Of a stretch of 62,018 nt of DNA, positions 45,409 through 53,730 are shown piece after piece. Every line of letters begins with the position of its first letter. The stretch's first letter is position 1. Both the position numbers and the translations under genes were made by a program. The notes below the pieces were generated by a model. That model saw only the letters and a program-made list of their open reading frames with translations. It did no database searches and was not told the origin of the DNA. Source of the DNA: Deltaproteobacteria bacterium (GTDB taxonomy: Bacteria; Myxococcota_C; UBA6777); NCBI GenBank assembly GCA_002731275.1, contig PCBK01000195.1, positions 1-62,018 on the forward strand. Reading direction: 5' to 3'.

Positions 45409-46275
45409 TCACTTCCTCAACGTCAAAAGATCTATCTCCGGTTGGCAATACAATCGCATAGGAACCCCCACAACTCCAACCCCACGAGAGATATACACTT
45501 GCGTTTGTGGTGCTTGGACAAGGCCATGTAGATACTTTCTCCCAAACGCCGAGGGGACATAAGGAGGCCCCACCAAAGGCAGCAAGATCTGACCACCATG
45601 AGTGTGTCCACTGAGCACCAAACCCACGCGGGGATCCTTGATATTCTCGGCAAAGTCAGGATGATGTGAGAGAACAATCGCGACCTCTTCTTTGCGACAG
45701 TCTCCCAGCGCACGAGGGAGATCTTGGCTTCCCATATTGAGGTCATCGACACCTGCCAAACGTAGGCGTTGTTCGTAACAAAAAAGCCAATGGCCATCAT
45801 TCGTAAGATCAACAAACCCACAATCACGAATCGCTCGCCTTGTGTCGTCTGCTCCCTCCCAATGATCGTGATTCCCTAAGACTGCAAAAACCCCATACTT
45901 CGCCTTCAAGTGCCGAAGAGCCAGAAAACAAGGTGTAATATAACGAGCATGTTTATCGACAAAGTCCCCAGGCAGTACAACCACATCAGGTCGCAGTTCA
46001 TTGACCTGCTCGACAACACGCTCGATAAAAGGCAGATCAACAAGTGGACCATGATGAAGATCCGACACCAACGCGATTCGCAATCCATCAAATGCAACAG
46101 GTAATCTCGGCACCAGAATCGTACGATGAACAACGATAGGCTCAATTCCTCCAAGACGTCGGTATATACCTTTTAACGGACCTCGACCAAAGACACCACA
46201 GGACAACTGCCCGGCAGCTCGCAGAATCCTCCTTGTGAGAGGAGGTCGTTTCAAGATTTTGTGCGCATCTTCCAT
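45409..46275 (-). CDS. Metallophosphoesterase (YaeI-like, calcineurin superfamily)
   Basis: 288 aa from the ATG at 46275, preceded by AAAGGAG; the frame is open further upstream without a start signal. Dimetal phosphoesterase motifs are complete: SDLHHG, GDFVDK, GNHDHW, and GHTHGG with a second His pair in LSHHPD. The N-terminal ~60 residues are basic and contain a weak hydrophobic stretch, as in membrane-associated YaeI relatives. Substrates of this group include phospholipid- or UDP-linked phosphoesters; the one here is unknown. It is convergent with the exporter operon (105 bp between) and divergent from the cysteine synthase-family gene. Confidence 0.93.
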   Translation of the reverse strand: MEDAHKILKRPPLTRRILRAAGQLSCGVFGRGPLKGIYRRLGGIEPIVVHRTILVPRLPVAFDGLRIALVSDLHHGPLVDLPFIERVVEQVNELRPDVVVLPGDFVDKHARYITPCFLALRHLKAKYGVFAVLGNHDHWEGADDTRRAIRDCGFVDLTNDGHWLFCYEQRLRLAGVDDLNMGSQDLPRALGDCRKEEVAIVLSHHPDFAENIKDPRVGLVLSGHTHGGQILLPLVGPPYVPSAFGRKYLHGLVQAPQTQVYISRGVGVVGVPMRLYCQPEIDLLTLRK

Positions 46276-46438
46276 GTTTCTGGCTCCTTTGTTGGCGATA
46301 ATCATTTGTCGCCATGTACACAAAGATCTTTTCCAGAGCCAAAGAAACAAGTGTGAGAAAATCATTGCGCCGAAGAGGATGGGGTGTCATGTTATCTTCT
46401 CGTGTTGATGATCCATCTCATTGTAAGGAAGGTTTTTG

Positions 46439-47425
46439 ATGAGCATACTCAAACATATTGGAAACACACCGCTGGTCCGTCTCAATCGCATAGGCAAGGA
46501 TGCATCTTCTCCTCTATTCGGCAAATGTGAACACATGAACCCAGGAGGTTCGGTCAAAGATCGCATCGCCCTCTATATCATCAACGACGCAGAGGAACGT
46601 GGACTCCTCAAACCTGGTTTGACGATCATCGAAGCCACCGCTGGAAACACAGGGATGGGCCTGGCCCTCGTCGCCGCTGCCCGTGGATACAAACTCGTCT
46701 GTGTCCTCCCCGAGAAGATGTCTGTAGACAAACGCGTCGCCCTCGCGACACTCGGGGCGCAGGTCATTGTGACACCAAACGTACCACCTTCAAGCCCTGA
46801 TTACTTTAAGACCATCGCACGACAAATGGCCGAAGAGAACGGCTGGTTTTTAGCCGATCAATTCAATAACCCCGCCAATGTCCTCGCCCACTACGAAACC
46901 ACTGCCAACGAAATCATCAAGCAAGTCGACGGACCCATTGGTGCTTTTGTATCGGGTTCAGGGACAGGCGGGACCATCTCAGGTGTGGGCAAAAGACTCA
47001 AAGAAGTCTACCCCGATGTAAAAATTATCCTCGCAGACCCGATAGGTTCCAGCCTCGCACATTGGTTTGAGACAGGGGACATTGTCACCGATGACAGAAG
47101 CTATACAGTCGAAGGAATTGGCGCAAGTGACCCACCAAAGAACCTGGATCGTTCTGTCCTGGATGAGGTCTTGTCCATCTCAGACGAAGAGAGCTTTGGG
47201 ATGACAAAGCGCCTTATACTCGAAGAAGGCCTTCTCGTTGGAGGTTCGGCCGGAACAAACATGGCCGCAGCATTACAAGTCGCCATGAGAGACGACATCA
47301 ACGGCCCTGTCGTCAGCATTCTTTGTGATAACTGGGATCGATATCGCACACAACCATGGATGCAGGGTTGGGGTCCTGAGACCAGGATATTGCAAGAAGA
47401 AGCAAGCGAAACGAGCACCTCATGA
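46439..47425 (+). CDS. Cysteine synthase / cystathionine beta-synthase family PLP enzyme
   Basis: 328 aa from the ATG at 46439 with AAGGAAGG upstream; a TTG three bases earlier is possible. The fold-type II PLP enzyme is clear: NTPLVRLNR, the PLP Lys in NPGGSVKDRI, the substrate loop EATAGNTGMG (usually TSGNTG), and the phosphate-binding GSGTGGTISG. CysK makes cysteine from O-acetylserine; CBS makes cystathionine from serine and homocysteine. The sequence HMNPGGSVKDRI and the C-terminal WGPETRI region leave both open; it lacks a CBS domain pair. Its stop codon overlaps the start of the next gene (ATGA), implying a coupled pair. Confidence 0.93.
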   Translation: MSILKHIGNTPLVRLNRIGKDASSPLFGKCEHMNPGGSVKDRIALYIINDAEERGLLKPGLTIIEATAGNTGMGLALVAAARGYKLVCVLPEKMSVDKRVALATLGAQVIVTPNVPPSSPDYFKTIARQMAEENGWFLADQFNNPANVLAHYETTANEIIKQVDGPIGAFVSGSGTGGTISGVGKRLKEVYPDVKIILADPIGSSLAHWFETGDIVTDDRSYTVEGIGASDPPKNLDRSVLDEVLSISDEESFGMTKRLILEEGLLVGGSAGTNMAAALQVAMRDDINGPVVSILCDNWDRYRTQPWMQGWGPETRILQEEASETSTS

Positions 47426-47874
47426 ACACACTTAGATTGAAAAGAAACGCATATCCCGTAAAGATCGAGGGACAAGAACCCTCCACAGCATTCTTAAGTG
47501 ACTTTGTCATCGATGGCATGTCCCTCGCAGAACAATATAACCTCAACGCATGGTTTGGTAGCACCTGCTTCGAGGATACTGGTCTGGCGAGAGAATATGC
47601 AATAGAAGCACTCTTAGGTAAACAAGAACCCGGAAACCAATTTGGTTCGGGTCGACTTGTGCTCTTCCGATGCCATTGTGGATGTCATTATTGTGGTGTG
47701 ATATCTTGCCATATCGAACAAAAAAACGATGTGGTGACGTGGTCTGACATCCGGTACGAAAATGACGAGGATGATCCAGAATACCCCAAGCAATTTACCT
47801 CCTTCTCTTTTGCGCTTGATGAATATACAGCCGAGATTGCAAGACATCTCGAAAGAATAGACAACAAAGAATAA
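47422..47874 (+). CDS. Small Cys/His-rich hypothetical protein coupled to the cysteine synthase-family gene
   Basis: 150 aa, overlapping the upstream stop by four bases. The centre, GRLVLFRCHCGCHYCGVISCHIE followed by VVTWSDIRYENDEDD, resembles a family of uncharacterised bacterial proteins in which CxxCGDxxCG precedes a v-x-W-x-d-f segment; here the Cys/His spacing (C-H-C-G-C-H-Y-C) could bind a metal. The N-terminus mixes strands and helices, and the C-terminus is a charged helix. No signal peptide. Coupling to a PLP sulphur enzyme suggests a sulphur-related or metal role (inference). Function unknown. Confidence 0.75.
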   Translation: MNTLRLKRNAYPVKIEGQEPSTAFLSDFVIDGMSLAEQYNLNAWFGSTCFEDTGLAREYAIEALLGKQEPGNQFGSGRLVLFRCHCGCHYCGVISCHIEQKNDVVTWSDIRYENDEDDPEYPKQFTSFSFALDEYTAEIARHLERIDNKE

Positions 47875-47899
47875 CTTCAAGGATACGAATGGCTGTATA

Positions 47900-47986
47900 C
47901 CCAGGTTAAAACCTGGGCCTATGGATAAGGTACGCGATGCTTGTAGCATCGCATCGTTCGGAATGGGCAGGTCTAAAGACCTGCCC
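47900..47986 (+). repeat. Modular palindromic repeat, copy 2
   Basis: Three perfect stems in a row: CCCAGGTT-aa-AACCTGGG (47900-47917), GCGATGC-ttgta-GCATCGC (47934-47952) and GGGCAGGTC-taaa-GACCTGCCC (47965-47986). The CGATGC/GCATCG stem is shared with the copy at 51810-51873. An ACACAAGTTCTT direct repeat follows at about 47990-48013. Confidence 0.8.
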
Positions 47987-48102
47987 TCAACACAAGTTCT
48001 TAACACAAGTTCTTGCAACAACACCTTTTTTCCTTCGACGATACAAACGAACTTTTCCCCACCCCAACCGTTATATTCTCCAGGCATATACGGAGAATAA
48101 GC

Positions 48103-48708
48103 ATGCACACCAAATATCACCAATACTTCCTCCCACACCTCAATCACCATCTCCATGGAGCACTTGATGCGACTCATCTATGGTGCTCAGCCCTCGATAC
48201 GATCTTCCATGATGCACAATATCTCATCCAAAATAGCCCAAACAGACAACACATCACCACAACGATTGGTGTCTGTTCGCATTGGCTACGACCTCACCAA
48301 ACAAGATGGAAAGCAAGCGGAGGGTTCGCATGGCCTATAGGATACAAAGGCCATCCTCTTAGTCGCTCGGGCTTACCTGAATATGATTGGTACGAAACAT
48401 GGCGGTGGGATTCAATCGAACAAGTTTGGAGAATCACAGACAAAACCTCCCCCAAAAACAATAAGAAACGCCAACAAATGAACCTCTCTGTGACATTCCC
48501 AGCTCGTACAGCAAGACACCAACAGGCTGTCGTCCACACCCGATGGACACCAGGCTCCCCAATCAAAACAAACGAAGAGTTGCTCGAATACTACGCTTTT
48601 CGCAAAAAAGATGAGAAGACATGGACGCTAGAAGCGACATTACATAACCAAAAAACAAAACAACACTACGAACTCTCGACTCAATATGAACAAGAAAACC
48701 CACCTTGA
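48103..48708 (+). CDS. Hypothetical 201-aa protein
   Basis: Start at ATG 48103 with GGAG seven bases upstream; an open frame extends further upstream through repeat sequence. The product is His/Trp/Tyr-rich (HTKYHQYFLPHLNHHLHGALDATHLWC, YDWYETWRWDSIEQVWRI) and has no signal peptide or membrane segment. I recognise no family. The last ~70 residues look beta-rich (MNLSVTFPARTARHQQAVVHTRWTPG, WTLEATLHNQKTKQHYEL), as in a small barrel. It lies alone between a modular palindrome and a secreted Cys-rich gene; local composition suggests an accessory gene. Function unknown. Confidence 0.65.
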   Translation: MHTKYHQYFLPHLNHHLHGALDATHLWCSALDTIFHDAQYLIQNSPNRQHITTTIGVCSHWLRPHQTRWKASGGFAWPIGYKGHPLSRSGLPEYDWYETWRWDSIEQVWRITDKTSPKNNKKRQQMNLSVTFPARTARHQQAVVHTRWTPGSPIKTNEELLEYYAFRKKDEKTWTLEATLHNQKTKQHYELSTQYEQENPP

Positions 48709-48858
48709 TATGTCTACGATCGTAACTCCACATACTCTTGACTCTAAAGATCCTATCAAATCAAATAACTCCGATTTGACAAACTCTTAAGGAGAGGATA
48801 ACATGCTCTTCCGAAAAGAATCTGTATTCATGGCACGTTTACGAGGGAGCCGAACACA

Positions 48859-49674
48859 ATGGTTAGGAAGAGAATACTTGTCATTATTACACTTCTGTCT
48901 TTCATGTCTTCATATGCTGCAGCAGAATCAACTCAAGACGCAGGTGAAGGTTCTTGTCAAGATGGTGACACGAGGGATTGTGGTCCAAGTTGTGGCACCA
49001 CTGGAGAAAGTTCTCAACAAACATGCTCTCATGGTCAATGGGGGAGCTGCCCAAAGCTCGACTGCCCAAGTGAAGGGGTATGTGGCCACATTTACACTTG
49101 CAAAGACGGAAAAGTGTACCTACACAAAAGCGGCTGGGTTGCAGGAAGTAGCGAACAAATAAGTAAACTTTGCAAAGAATACGAAAAGAATCCTGGTCGT
49201 GGTTTGTGGGTAGACACATGCAAAACATCATGCCAAAAAGAAAAGGAATACACAGGTGATGTCAAATCGATGGCTGAGATGTGCGAGAATGCAAACTCAG
49301 AGTACGCTAGAAAGAAACAGGTATACGCAAAACACTGCAAAGATTTCATTTCATGTAGCCGTGGCACCGTAACACGCTATACCAACGAACCAATATACGA
49401 TATCCATAGTCGAACATTCAAAGGATGTAACACATATCTCTCCTCAACAGTTGTCCACCAATGCAAAAGACTCTGTCACATGCACCATTGGCACTCCAAA
49501 GATATCCACAATCCGAACAGCCTCTGTGAAACAAACATAATAGGATGCTCACAAAGCCCCAAAGAAGAACACAACCTCACCCACTTAGTGCTCTTACTTT
49601 TTCTTCTACTCTCCCTTCATCTCAGGAAAAAGTCCATCCACAATCGCAAGACAACCTCCAACCATTCAGAGTGA
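48859..49674 (+). CDS. Secreted Cys-rich protein with C-terminal membrane anchor
   Basis: 271 aa. Signal peptide MVRKRILVIITLLSFMSSYAAA at the chosen ATG, with GGGAG upstream. The mature part has more than 20 Cys, starting with CQDGDTRDCGPSCGTTGESSQQTCSHGQWGSC, a pattern frequent in surface proteins of myxobacteria-like bacteria. The C-terminus, a Cys then a ~17-residue hydrophobic helix (THLVLLLFLLLSLHL) and a basic tail (RKKSIHNRK), looks like a sorting anchor of the MYXO-CTERM kind, although the Gly-Cys motif is not canonical. Surface-exposed, disulphide-rich, adhesion or binding role is inference. No partner gene is evident. Confidence 0.78.
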   Translation: MVRKRILVIITLLSFMSSYAAAESTQDAGEGSCQDGDTRDCGPSCGTTGESSQQTCSHGQWGSCPKLDCPSEGVCGHIYTCKDGKVYLHKSGWVAGSSEQISKLCKEYEKNPGRGLWVDTCKTSCQKEKEYTGDVKSMAEMCENANSEYARKKQVYAKHCKDFISCSRGTVTRYTNEPIYDIHSRTFKGCNTYLSSTVVHQCKRLCHMHHWHSKDIHNPNSLCETNIIGCSQSPKEEHNLTHLVLLLFLLLSLHLRKKSIHNRKTTSNHSE

Positions 49675-49810
49675 ATTATCCCCTCCCACCTCCTTCTATA
49701 AACTCTCCTCCCTCTCTTTTTACGAATGGTGGACACAACACGTCCAAACAAAGAGAGCGCACGTCCACTCTACGAAACCTTGGGTTTCGCATATCCAAAA
49801 GATGGCAACA

Positions 49811-49897
49811 GCGCTCGAAGAGCGCAAAACAAACGATACGCAGTATCGGGGGTCTGGGGTTGAACAAACCCCAGGCGGGTGTGGGTGGCAAACCCAC
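49811..49897 (+). repeat. Modular palindromic repeat, copy 3
   Basis: Stems GCGCTC-gaa-GAGCGC (49811-49825), CGATAC-gca-GTATCG (49834-49848), TGGGGTT-gaaca-AACCCCA (49855-49873) and GTGGGT-ggcaa-ACCCAC (49881-49897). The first two correspond to stems of the copy at 51810-51873 but with paired base changes on both sides. Confidence 0.8.
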
Positions 49898-49927
49898 ATA
49901 GGCAAGCAGAGCGCGCCAGCAAGTAAG

Positions 49928-50000
49928 GGCAAGTGGAAACTTGCCCAAGTAAACAGCAAGTGGAAACTTGCCCAAGTAAACAGCAAGTGGAAACTTGCCT
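49928..50000 (+). repeat. 27-bp tandem repeat of CAAGT-ggaa-ACTTG hairpins
   Basis: Three copies with exactly 27-bp period, each a GCAAGT-ggaa-ACTTGC hairpin separated by CCAAGTAAACA. Copies are identical rather than spacer-separated, so this is not CRISPR. Confidence 0.9.
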
Positions 50001-50050
50001 GATAAAGATGGTTGGTCTGGATGGAAGGTTGGTCAAGTAAGAAAGCGTGA

Positions 50051-50944
50051 TCAAGCGATAGAAGCGACGATTTCTTCGGTACGTTTCCAGAGTTCTTCGG
50101 CGAGGTTATCGTCTTTACCTTCTTTGAGGGTATCGGCGACCTGACAATCGCTGAAGTAACATCCACTTACATCGCTGAGACCGGGATGCGTTGCAACGAG
50201 ACATTGTGTCGCGGCACCTTGTCCAACGGACTTTAACTTAAGTCCCTTCATCATGGGTCCGAGGACATCTTCTGACATATGCCTTGTCAGGTTGGTCTGG
50301 ATGACACCTGGGTGCAGTGAATTCGCCGTACGATTGGTTCCTTCGAAGCGCTTGGCCAAGCCACGTGCAAACAAGATGTTCGCCAACTTTGAACGACCAT
50401 ACATACGCCATGAGTGGTATTCGTGCTCTCCAGAGAGGTTATCCAACTCCAGCCCACGTTCGGCACTAAAGTGCGCACCACTGCTCAAAATCACCACACG
50501 ACCATCATCTGCCAACAAATCGAGCAGACCGGTCACAAGGACAAAGTGACCAACGTGATTCGTAAAGAATTGCAGCTCAATACCATGTTTCTGTTTATTT
50601 TCTGGCAACGCCATGATACCAGCGTTGGCGATGATCCCATCAAGAGGTTGTGCGTCCGACTTCACAGCCTGCACACAAGCACGAACAGAAGTCAGATCGG
50701 ACAATTCACATGCAACAGGACGACCTTCGATGCCCAACTCTTCGAGGGCACGTTTGGCTTTCTCTTCAGTACGTGCTGCACCCACGATGAACGCACCACG
50801 AAGCGCCAACACACGCGCTGTCTCATACCCAAGACCTGAATTGCATCCCGTGATCAAATAACGTTTTCCTGTTAAATCAAGACCCTCTGTGACCTCTTCG
50901 GCTGTACTCTCGGCGTTAAATGATGCGATCGCGTCTATTCCCAT
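50051..50944 (-). CDS. Short-chain dehydrogenase/reductase (retinol dehydrogenase/WWOX-like)
   Basis: 297 aa from the ATG at 50944, which has GGAG nine bases upstream; ATG 50950 is too close to it. Classical SDR features: cofactor loop TGCNSGLG, NAGIMA, the catalytic Ser in VVILSSGAH, and YGRSKLAN supplying Tyr and Lys, then LHPGVIQTNL. Residues suggest NADP(H) use as in the retinol dehydrogenase/WWOX-like group (AARTEEKAKRAL after beta2). The substrate is unknown. No signal peptide. It converges on the Cys-rich gene and is divergent from the GNAT gene, with a 266-bp gap that holds no recognised element. Confidence 0.94.
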   Translation of the reverse strand: MGIDAIASFNAESTAEEVTEGLDLTGKRYLITGCNSGLGYETARVLALRGAFIVGAARTEEKAKRALEELGIEGRPVACELSDLTSVRACVQAVKSDAQPLDGIIANAGIMALPENKQKHGIELQFFTNHVGHFVLVTGLLDLLADDGRVVILSSGAHFSAERGLELDNLSGEHEYHSWRMYGRSKLANILFARGLAKRFEGTNRTANSLHPGVIQTNLTRHMSEDVLGPMMKGLKLKSVGQGAATQCLVATHPGLSDVSGCYFSDCQVADTLKEGKDDNLAEELWKRTEEIVASIA

Positions 50945-51210
50945 TGTCATTCTCTCCCTTGTACGCACAAAGCGCGTGTTGCCGGCCAATCAACTCCTTC
51001 TGCTGCTTCGCAAAAGAAACCCTGACCTCATATCGATACAACGAATGCACAAACTATACACGTTCACCCGCCACTTTTCTACGCTTTTATCGGTCTGACG
51101 CTTTTATCGGACTGTCTGGCAGCTACAACAACGTGCCCTCTTTGCCTTCTCGTGGCATGCTGCTATGTTTGTTGAAGCAACGCCCAACAAAACAACGCCA
51201 GGAGCCATCA

Positions 51211-51759
51211 ATGTTCTCTCCAATCGAATGTGGACCTATCAACATCCGTTCATTCCGTGAAGAAGACCTCTCAGCATTTGCGACGTACAGGGCGATCCCA
51301 GAAGTCGCCCGGTACCAAAGCTGGACCACATACACATACGAAGACGCCCTCTCCCTCTATCACAACATGCAAACACATCCCTTTGGCACACCCGGTGAAT
51401 GGTTCCAGCTCGCCATTGTAGACGCCTCAACAGATCAACTCATCGGCGACCTCGCCGTCCACTTCATCGATGAACAACAAGTTGAAGTTGGATTCACAAT
51501 GTCCCCCACCGCACAAGGAAAAGGATATGCCACACGCGCACTCTCTCACTTTGTGGAGCGATTGTTCACAAACATGAAGAAACACCGCATCATCGCAACA
51601 GTCGATGCTCTGAATACACCAGCATACACTCTACTAGAACGTGTTGGGTTCAGACGAGAAGCCCACTTTATCGAGAATATCTTCTTTAAAGGAGCATGGG
51701 GCAGTGAATACCAATATGCGCTCCTCTCCTCCGAATGGAAGGAGAAACATGTGGGTTGA
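51211..51759 (+). CDS. GNAT-family N-acetyltransferase (RimJ/RimL-like)
   Basis: 182 aa from the ATG at 51211, with CAGGAG seven bases upstream; the longer frame reaches into the SDR promoter and is not supported. Typical acetyl-CoA-binding segment: VGFTMSPTAQGKGYATRALSHFVE, then RIIATVDALNTPAYTLLERVGFRRE. The start IRSFREEDLSAFATYRAIPEVARYQSW is that of RimJ/RimL proteins, which acetylate N-termini of ribosomal or other proteins or small amines. Specific substrate unknown. Single gene, followed by the modular palindrome copy 4. Confidence 0.92.
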   Translation: MFSPIECGPINIRSFREEDLSAFATYRAIPEVARYQSWTTYTYEDALSLYHNMQTHPFGTPGEWFQLAIVDASTDQLIGDLAVHFIDEQQVEVGFTMSPTAQGKGYATRALSHFVERLFTNMKKHRIIATVDALNTPAYTLLERVGFRREAHFIENIFFKGAWGSEYQYALLSSEWKEKHVG

Positions 51760-51809
51760 TTTTTGGAATTGTAGATGATTCAGGAATATGCGTCTCTCAT
51801 GGCATCAGC

Positions 51810-51873
51810 TTGGGGCTTTCCGCCCCAAACCCCACGATGCTCACGCATCGTCTGTGTTGCGTTCTGCGAACGC
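51810..51873 (-). repeat. Modular palindromic repeat, copy 4
   Basis: On the plus strand TTGGGGC-tttcc-GCCCCAA (51810-51828), CGATGC-tcac-GCATCG (51835-51850), GCGTTC-tgc-GAACGC (51859-51873). Read on the minus strand, the order of stems is the same as in copy 3. Confidence 0.8.
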
Positions 51874-51934
51874 TACTGCCGCGCTTTGCTTGCCCAGACA
51901 CATTGTATCCACGATTCGTGGGGGGTAGGTGTGG

Positions 51935-53080
51935 TTATCGTTGTTGAGGTGTTCGCGCTCTCATCAGTCGGAGTCCCCCAAACATTAAGAACAAGAAGAG
52001 TCCCAGCCACCCAAAGCTCATCTGACCCGGCACACTTTGGCAAGCAAAGCCGCCTTCTCCGGCGCACTTCTCACCTTGGCACTTTGGTGTATTTCCTGCG
52101 TCTATAGGTGTATTCTCCTTGGTACCTCCATCCACAGGACGAGGCTCTTTGGGCACAGCTTCACCAAAAAGACGCTCTCGAATCACCTCTCCTCCGTCCA
52201 CACCAGTGACTACCTCATGCCCCGAAAATTCCTTGGGAGGCTCCACCCAACGACATTGGTGAGTGATCAGGGTGTTGTTTTGCTCTTCGTTCCCAGCGAT
52301 GTCCACAGCACGAATCACATACTTGCCAGACGCAACACCCAAATGACTCCAATCAGGAAAATGAAACCCTCCCGAGAGCGTCTTGTAAAATGTCACACCA
52401 TTTCCATCGACCCTCGTTAACATCGGCTTTGTCATGTCGTTACTTTGATAGATGTTGTACCGTATCGCGTCTGCGTGCGCTTCATTTTGAGCCTTGGACC
52501 AACGGATGGAGAGAGAACCACGAACATACGGTCCACAACAAGCGCCATGTCCACAGGATTCAACATCCCCACAAGAGACCTTGGCAGCAGGCTGAAAACT
52601 TGGCGCTGTCGTGTCTGTCACTGTCCCCGTCTTGAATGAACCGATCTTCGCAAGCCCTCCAACCACACAGGGACTTGATGCAAACTCTGAACATGGAGTC
52701 TGTGCGATCCGAGAATGGATCTCATACTCAGTCGACGGCATCAGCGCCTGTTTGGGCGTCAATATGATGAGATGACGTTGGTTCAGCGCGCTGTACTGAC
52801 CAAATGTCTTGACCTCGACGTCGATCTCCTTACCAGCCTTGATAAGTACGATCTTCTCTTGGTCTCTCCATTCACCAAATCTTCCAAAACCAGCAAAGTA
52901 TTGGTACTCTACAGAGATCTGCGCGTTCAATGGGATGTTTTGACTCTTGTCAGAGGGAAGAATGGTGCGTGCGTAAATGCCAGCACGAGGAGACGAGCAA
53001 GCACTCGCCACATGAGACAACCCCCACACCAACAACCCACACACGAACGCCATCACCTGTATCATCAATTGCTTCTTCAT
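51935..53080 (-). CDS. Secreted Cys-containing protein with MYXO-CTERM-like anchor
   Basis: 381 aa. The start at 53080 has AAGGAG five bases upstream; ATG 53083 is nearly as good. A signal peptide (MKKQLMIQVMAFVCGLLVWGLSHVASA) precedes Ig-like beta domains: residues ~45-130 (IPLNAQISVEYQYFAGFGRFG) and ~165-265 (a fibronectin-like unit, SLSIRWSKAQNEAHADAIRYNIYQS, then KYVIRAVDIAGNEEQ). A Pro/Asp/Gly linker ends in a Cys-containing segment, a hydrophobic helix (FGWLGLFLFLMFGGL) and basic residues, typical of C-terminally sorted surface proteins in myxobacteria-like species. The cargo role is unknown. Convergent with the GNAT region repeats. Confidence 0.85.
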   Translation of the reverse strand: MKKQLMIQVMAFVCGLLVWGLSHVASACSSPRAGIYARTILPSDKSQNIPLNAQISVEYQYFAGFGRFGEWRDQEKIVLIKAGKEIDVEVKTFGQYSALNQRHLIILTPKQALMPSTEYEIHSRIAQTPCSEFASSPCVVGGLAKIGSFKTGTVTDTTAPSFQPAAKVSCGDVESCGHGACCGPYVRGSLSIRWSKAQNEAHADAIRYNIYQSNDMTKPMLTRVDGNGVTFYKTLSGGFHFPDWSHLGVASGKYVIRAVDIAGNEEQNNTLITHQCRWVEPPKEFSGHEVVTGVDGGEVIRERLFGEAVPKEPRPVDGGTKENTPIDAGNTPKCQGEKCAGEGGFACQSVPGQMSFGWLGLFLFLMFGGLRLMRARTPQQR

Positions 53081-53298
53081 CATATCTCCTTCCTTGGAAG
53101 TTCGGTATATCCATCCAATACACGATCACCATGAATACACACATCCTGACAAACAACCGTGTGCAAAACCGTTTGGAAAGCGATAACGACATAGTATGTA
53201 AAGGAAAAAATAGGTATCGCTGTGTGGAGCCACTGCGTAGGCGTGTGTAAGGCAAAGATTGCACAGGCTTCTGGGATCTTGTACTTTGTAAGGCTATT

Positions 53299-53319
53299 GG
53301 ATGCAAAAAAAAAGCATCC
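53299..53319 (+). promoter_or_regulatory. A-loop hairpin upstream of the S1 gene
   Basis: GGATGC, nine A residues, GCATCC. It lies 27 bp before the likely start codon of the S1 gene and could affect its translation or terminate upstream transcripts. Confidence 0.35.
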
Positions 53320-53345
53320 ACATGAAGACCCATAGAAGGAGAAAG

Positions 53346-53726
53346 ATGAGACATCACCAAGGGGTAGAGCCTCAAATTGAATATGATTGGAGACAAGACT
53401 TACAAAGGATATTCCCGGACCTCCCTCCAGAAGATGCTTCCGAACGATGGAAAGTCGTGCAAGAGACCTTACACATCGGACAGGTCGTTCATGGGAGAGT
53501 GATTGCGAAGGCCCCCTTTGGCGCATGGATAGATATTGGGGTGGGTTTTCCTGCGTTGTTGTTGATTACCTATATCGCTGACCTCACCCCCAAACAATAC
53601 CAAAATGACGACTGGTGCCCTCTTCACACAAACATCACCTGTACGATTCGCGCCTTACACGAGATGAAAATCGCTTTGGCCGCAGAAACATCCACCCCCA
53701 AGAGCGATGAGGAAAAACAGCCTTAA
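53346..53726 (+). CDS. Small S1-domain RNA-binding protein
   Basis: 126 aa. The start was set at ATG 53346, which has AAGGAG before it; two upstream ATG codons lie in the hairpin and without site. Residues ~38-75 begin an S1 RNA-binding fold (LHIGQVVHGRVIAKAPFGAWIDIGVGFPALL); its second half (YIADLTPKQYQNDDWCPLHTNITCTIRAL) is divergent. A charged N-terminal ~35 residues precedes. Single S1 domains modulate translation or RNA decay. It converges on the lipoprotein gene, with four bases between the stop codons. Confidence 0.85.
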   Translation: MRHHQGVEPQIEYDWRQDLQRIFPDLPPEDASERWKVVQETLHIGQVVHGRVIAKAPFGAWIDIGVGFPALLLITYIADLTPKQYQNDDWCPLHTNITCTIRALHEMKIALAAETSTPKSDEEKQP

Positions 53727-53730
53727 GCTG

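Larger units (their letters stand above)
49675..50050. other. Repeat-filled intergenic region
   Basis: 376 bp with no gene. It contains the modular palindrome copy 3 and a 27-bp tandem repeat. Both neighbouring genes converge here, so the repeats may double as transcript ends. Confidence 0.6.

Noticed and set aside
48803-49162. 119-codon plus-strand frame overlapping the Cys-rich gene
   Set aside because: Out of frame with the signal peptide-bearing gene; composition is not protein-like.
49928-50000. Short repeats resembling a CRISPR array
   Set aside because: The 27-bp units are contiguous and identical with no unique spacers, and there are no cas genes.
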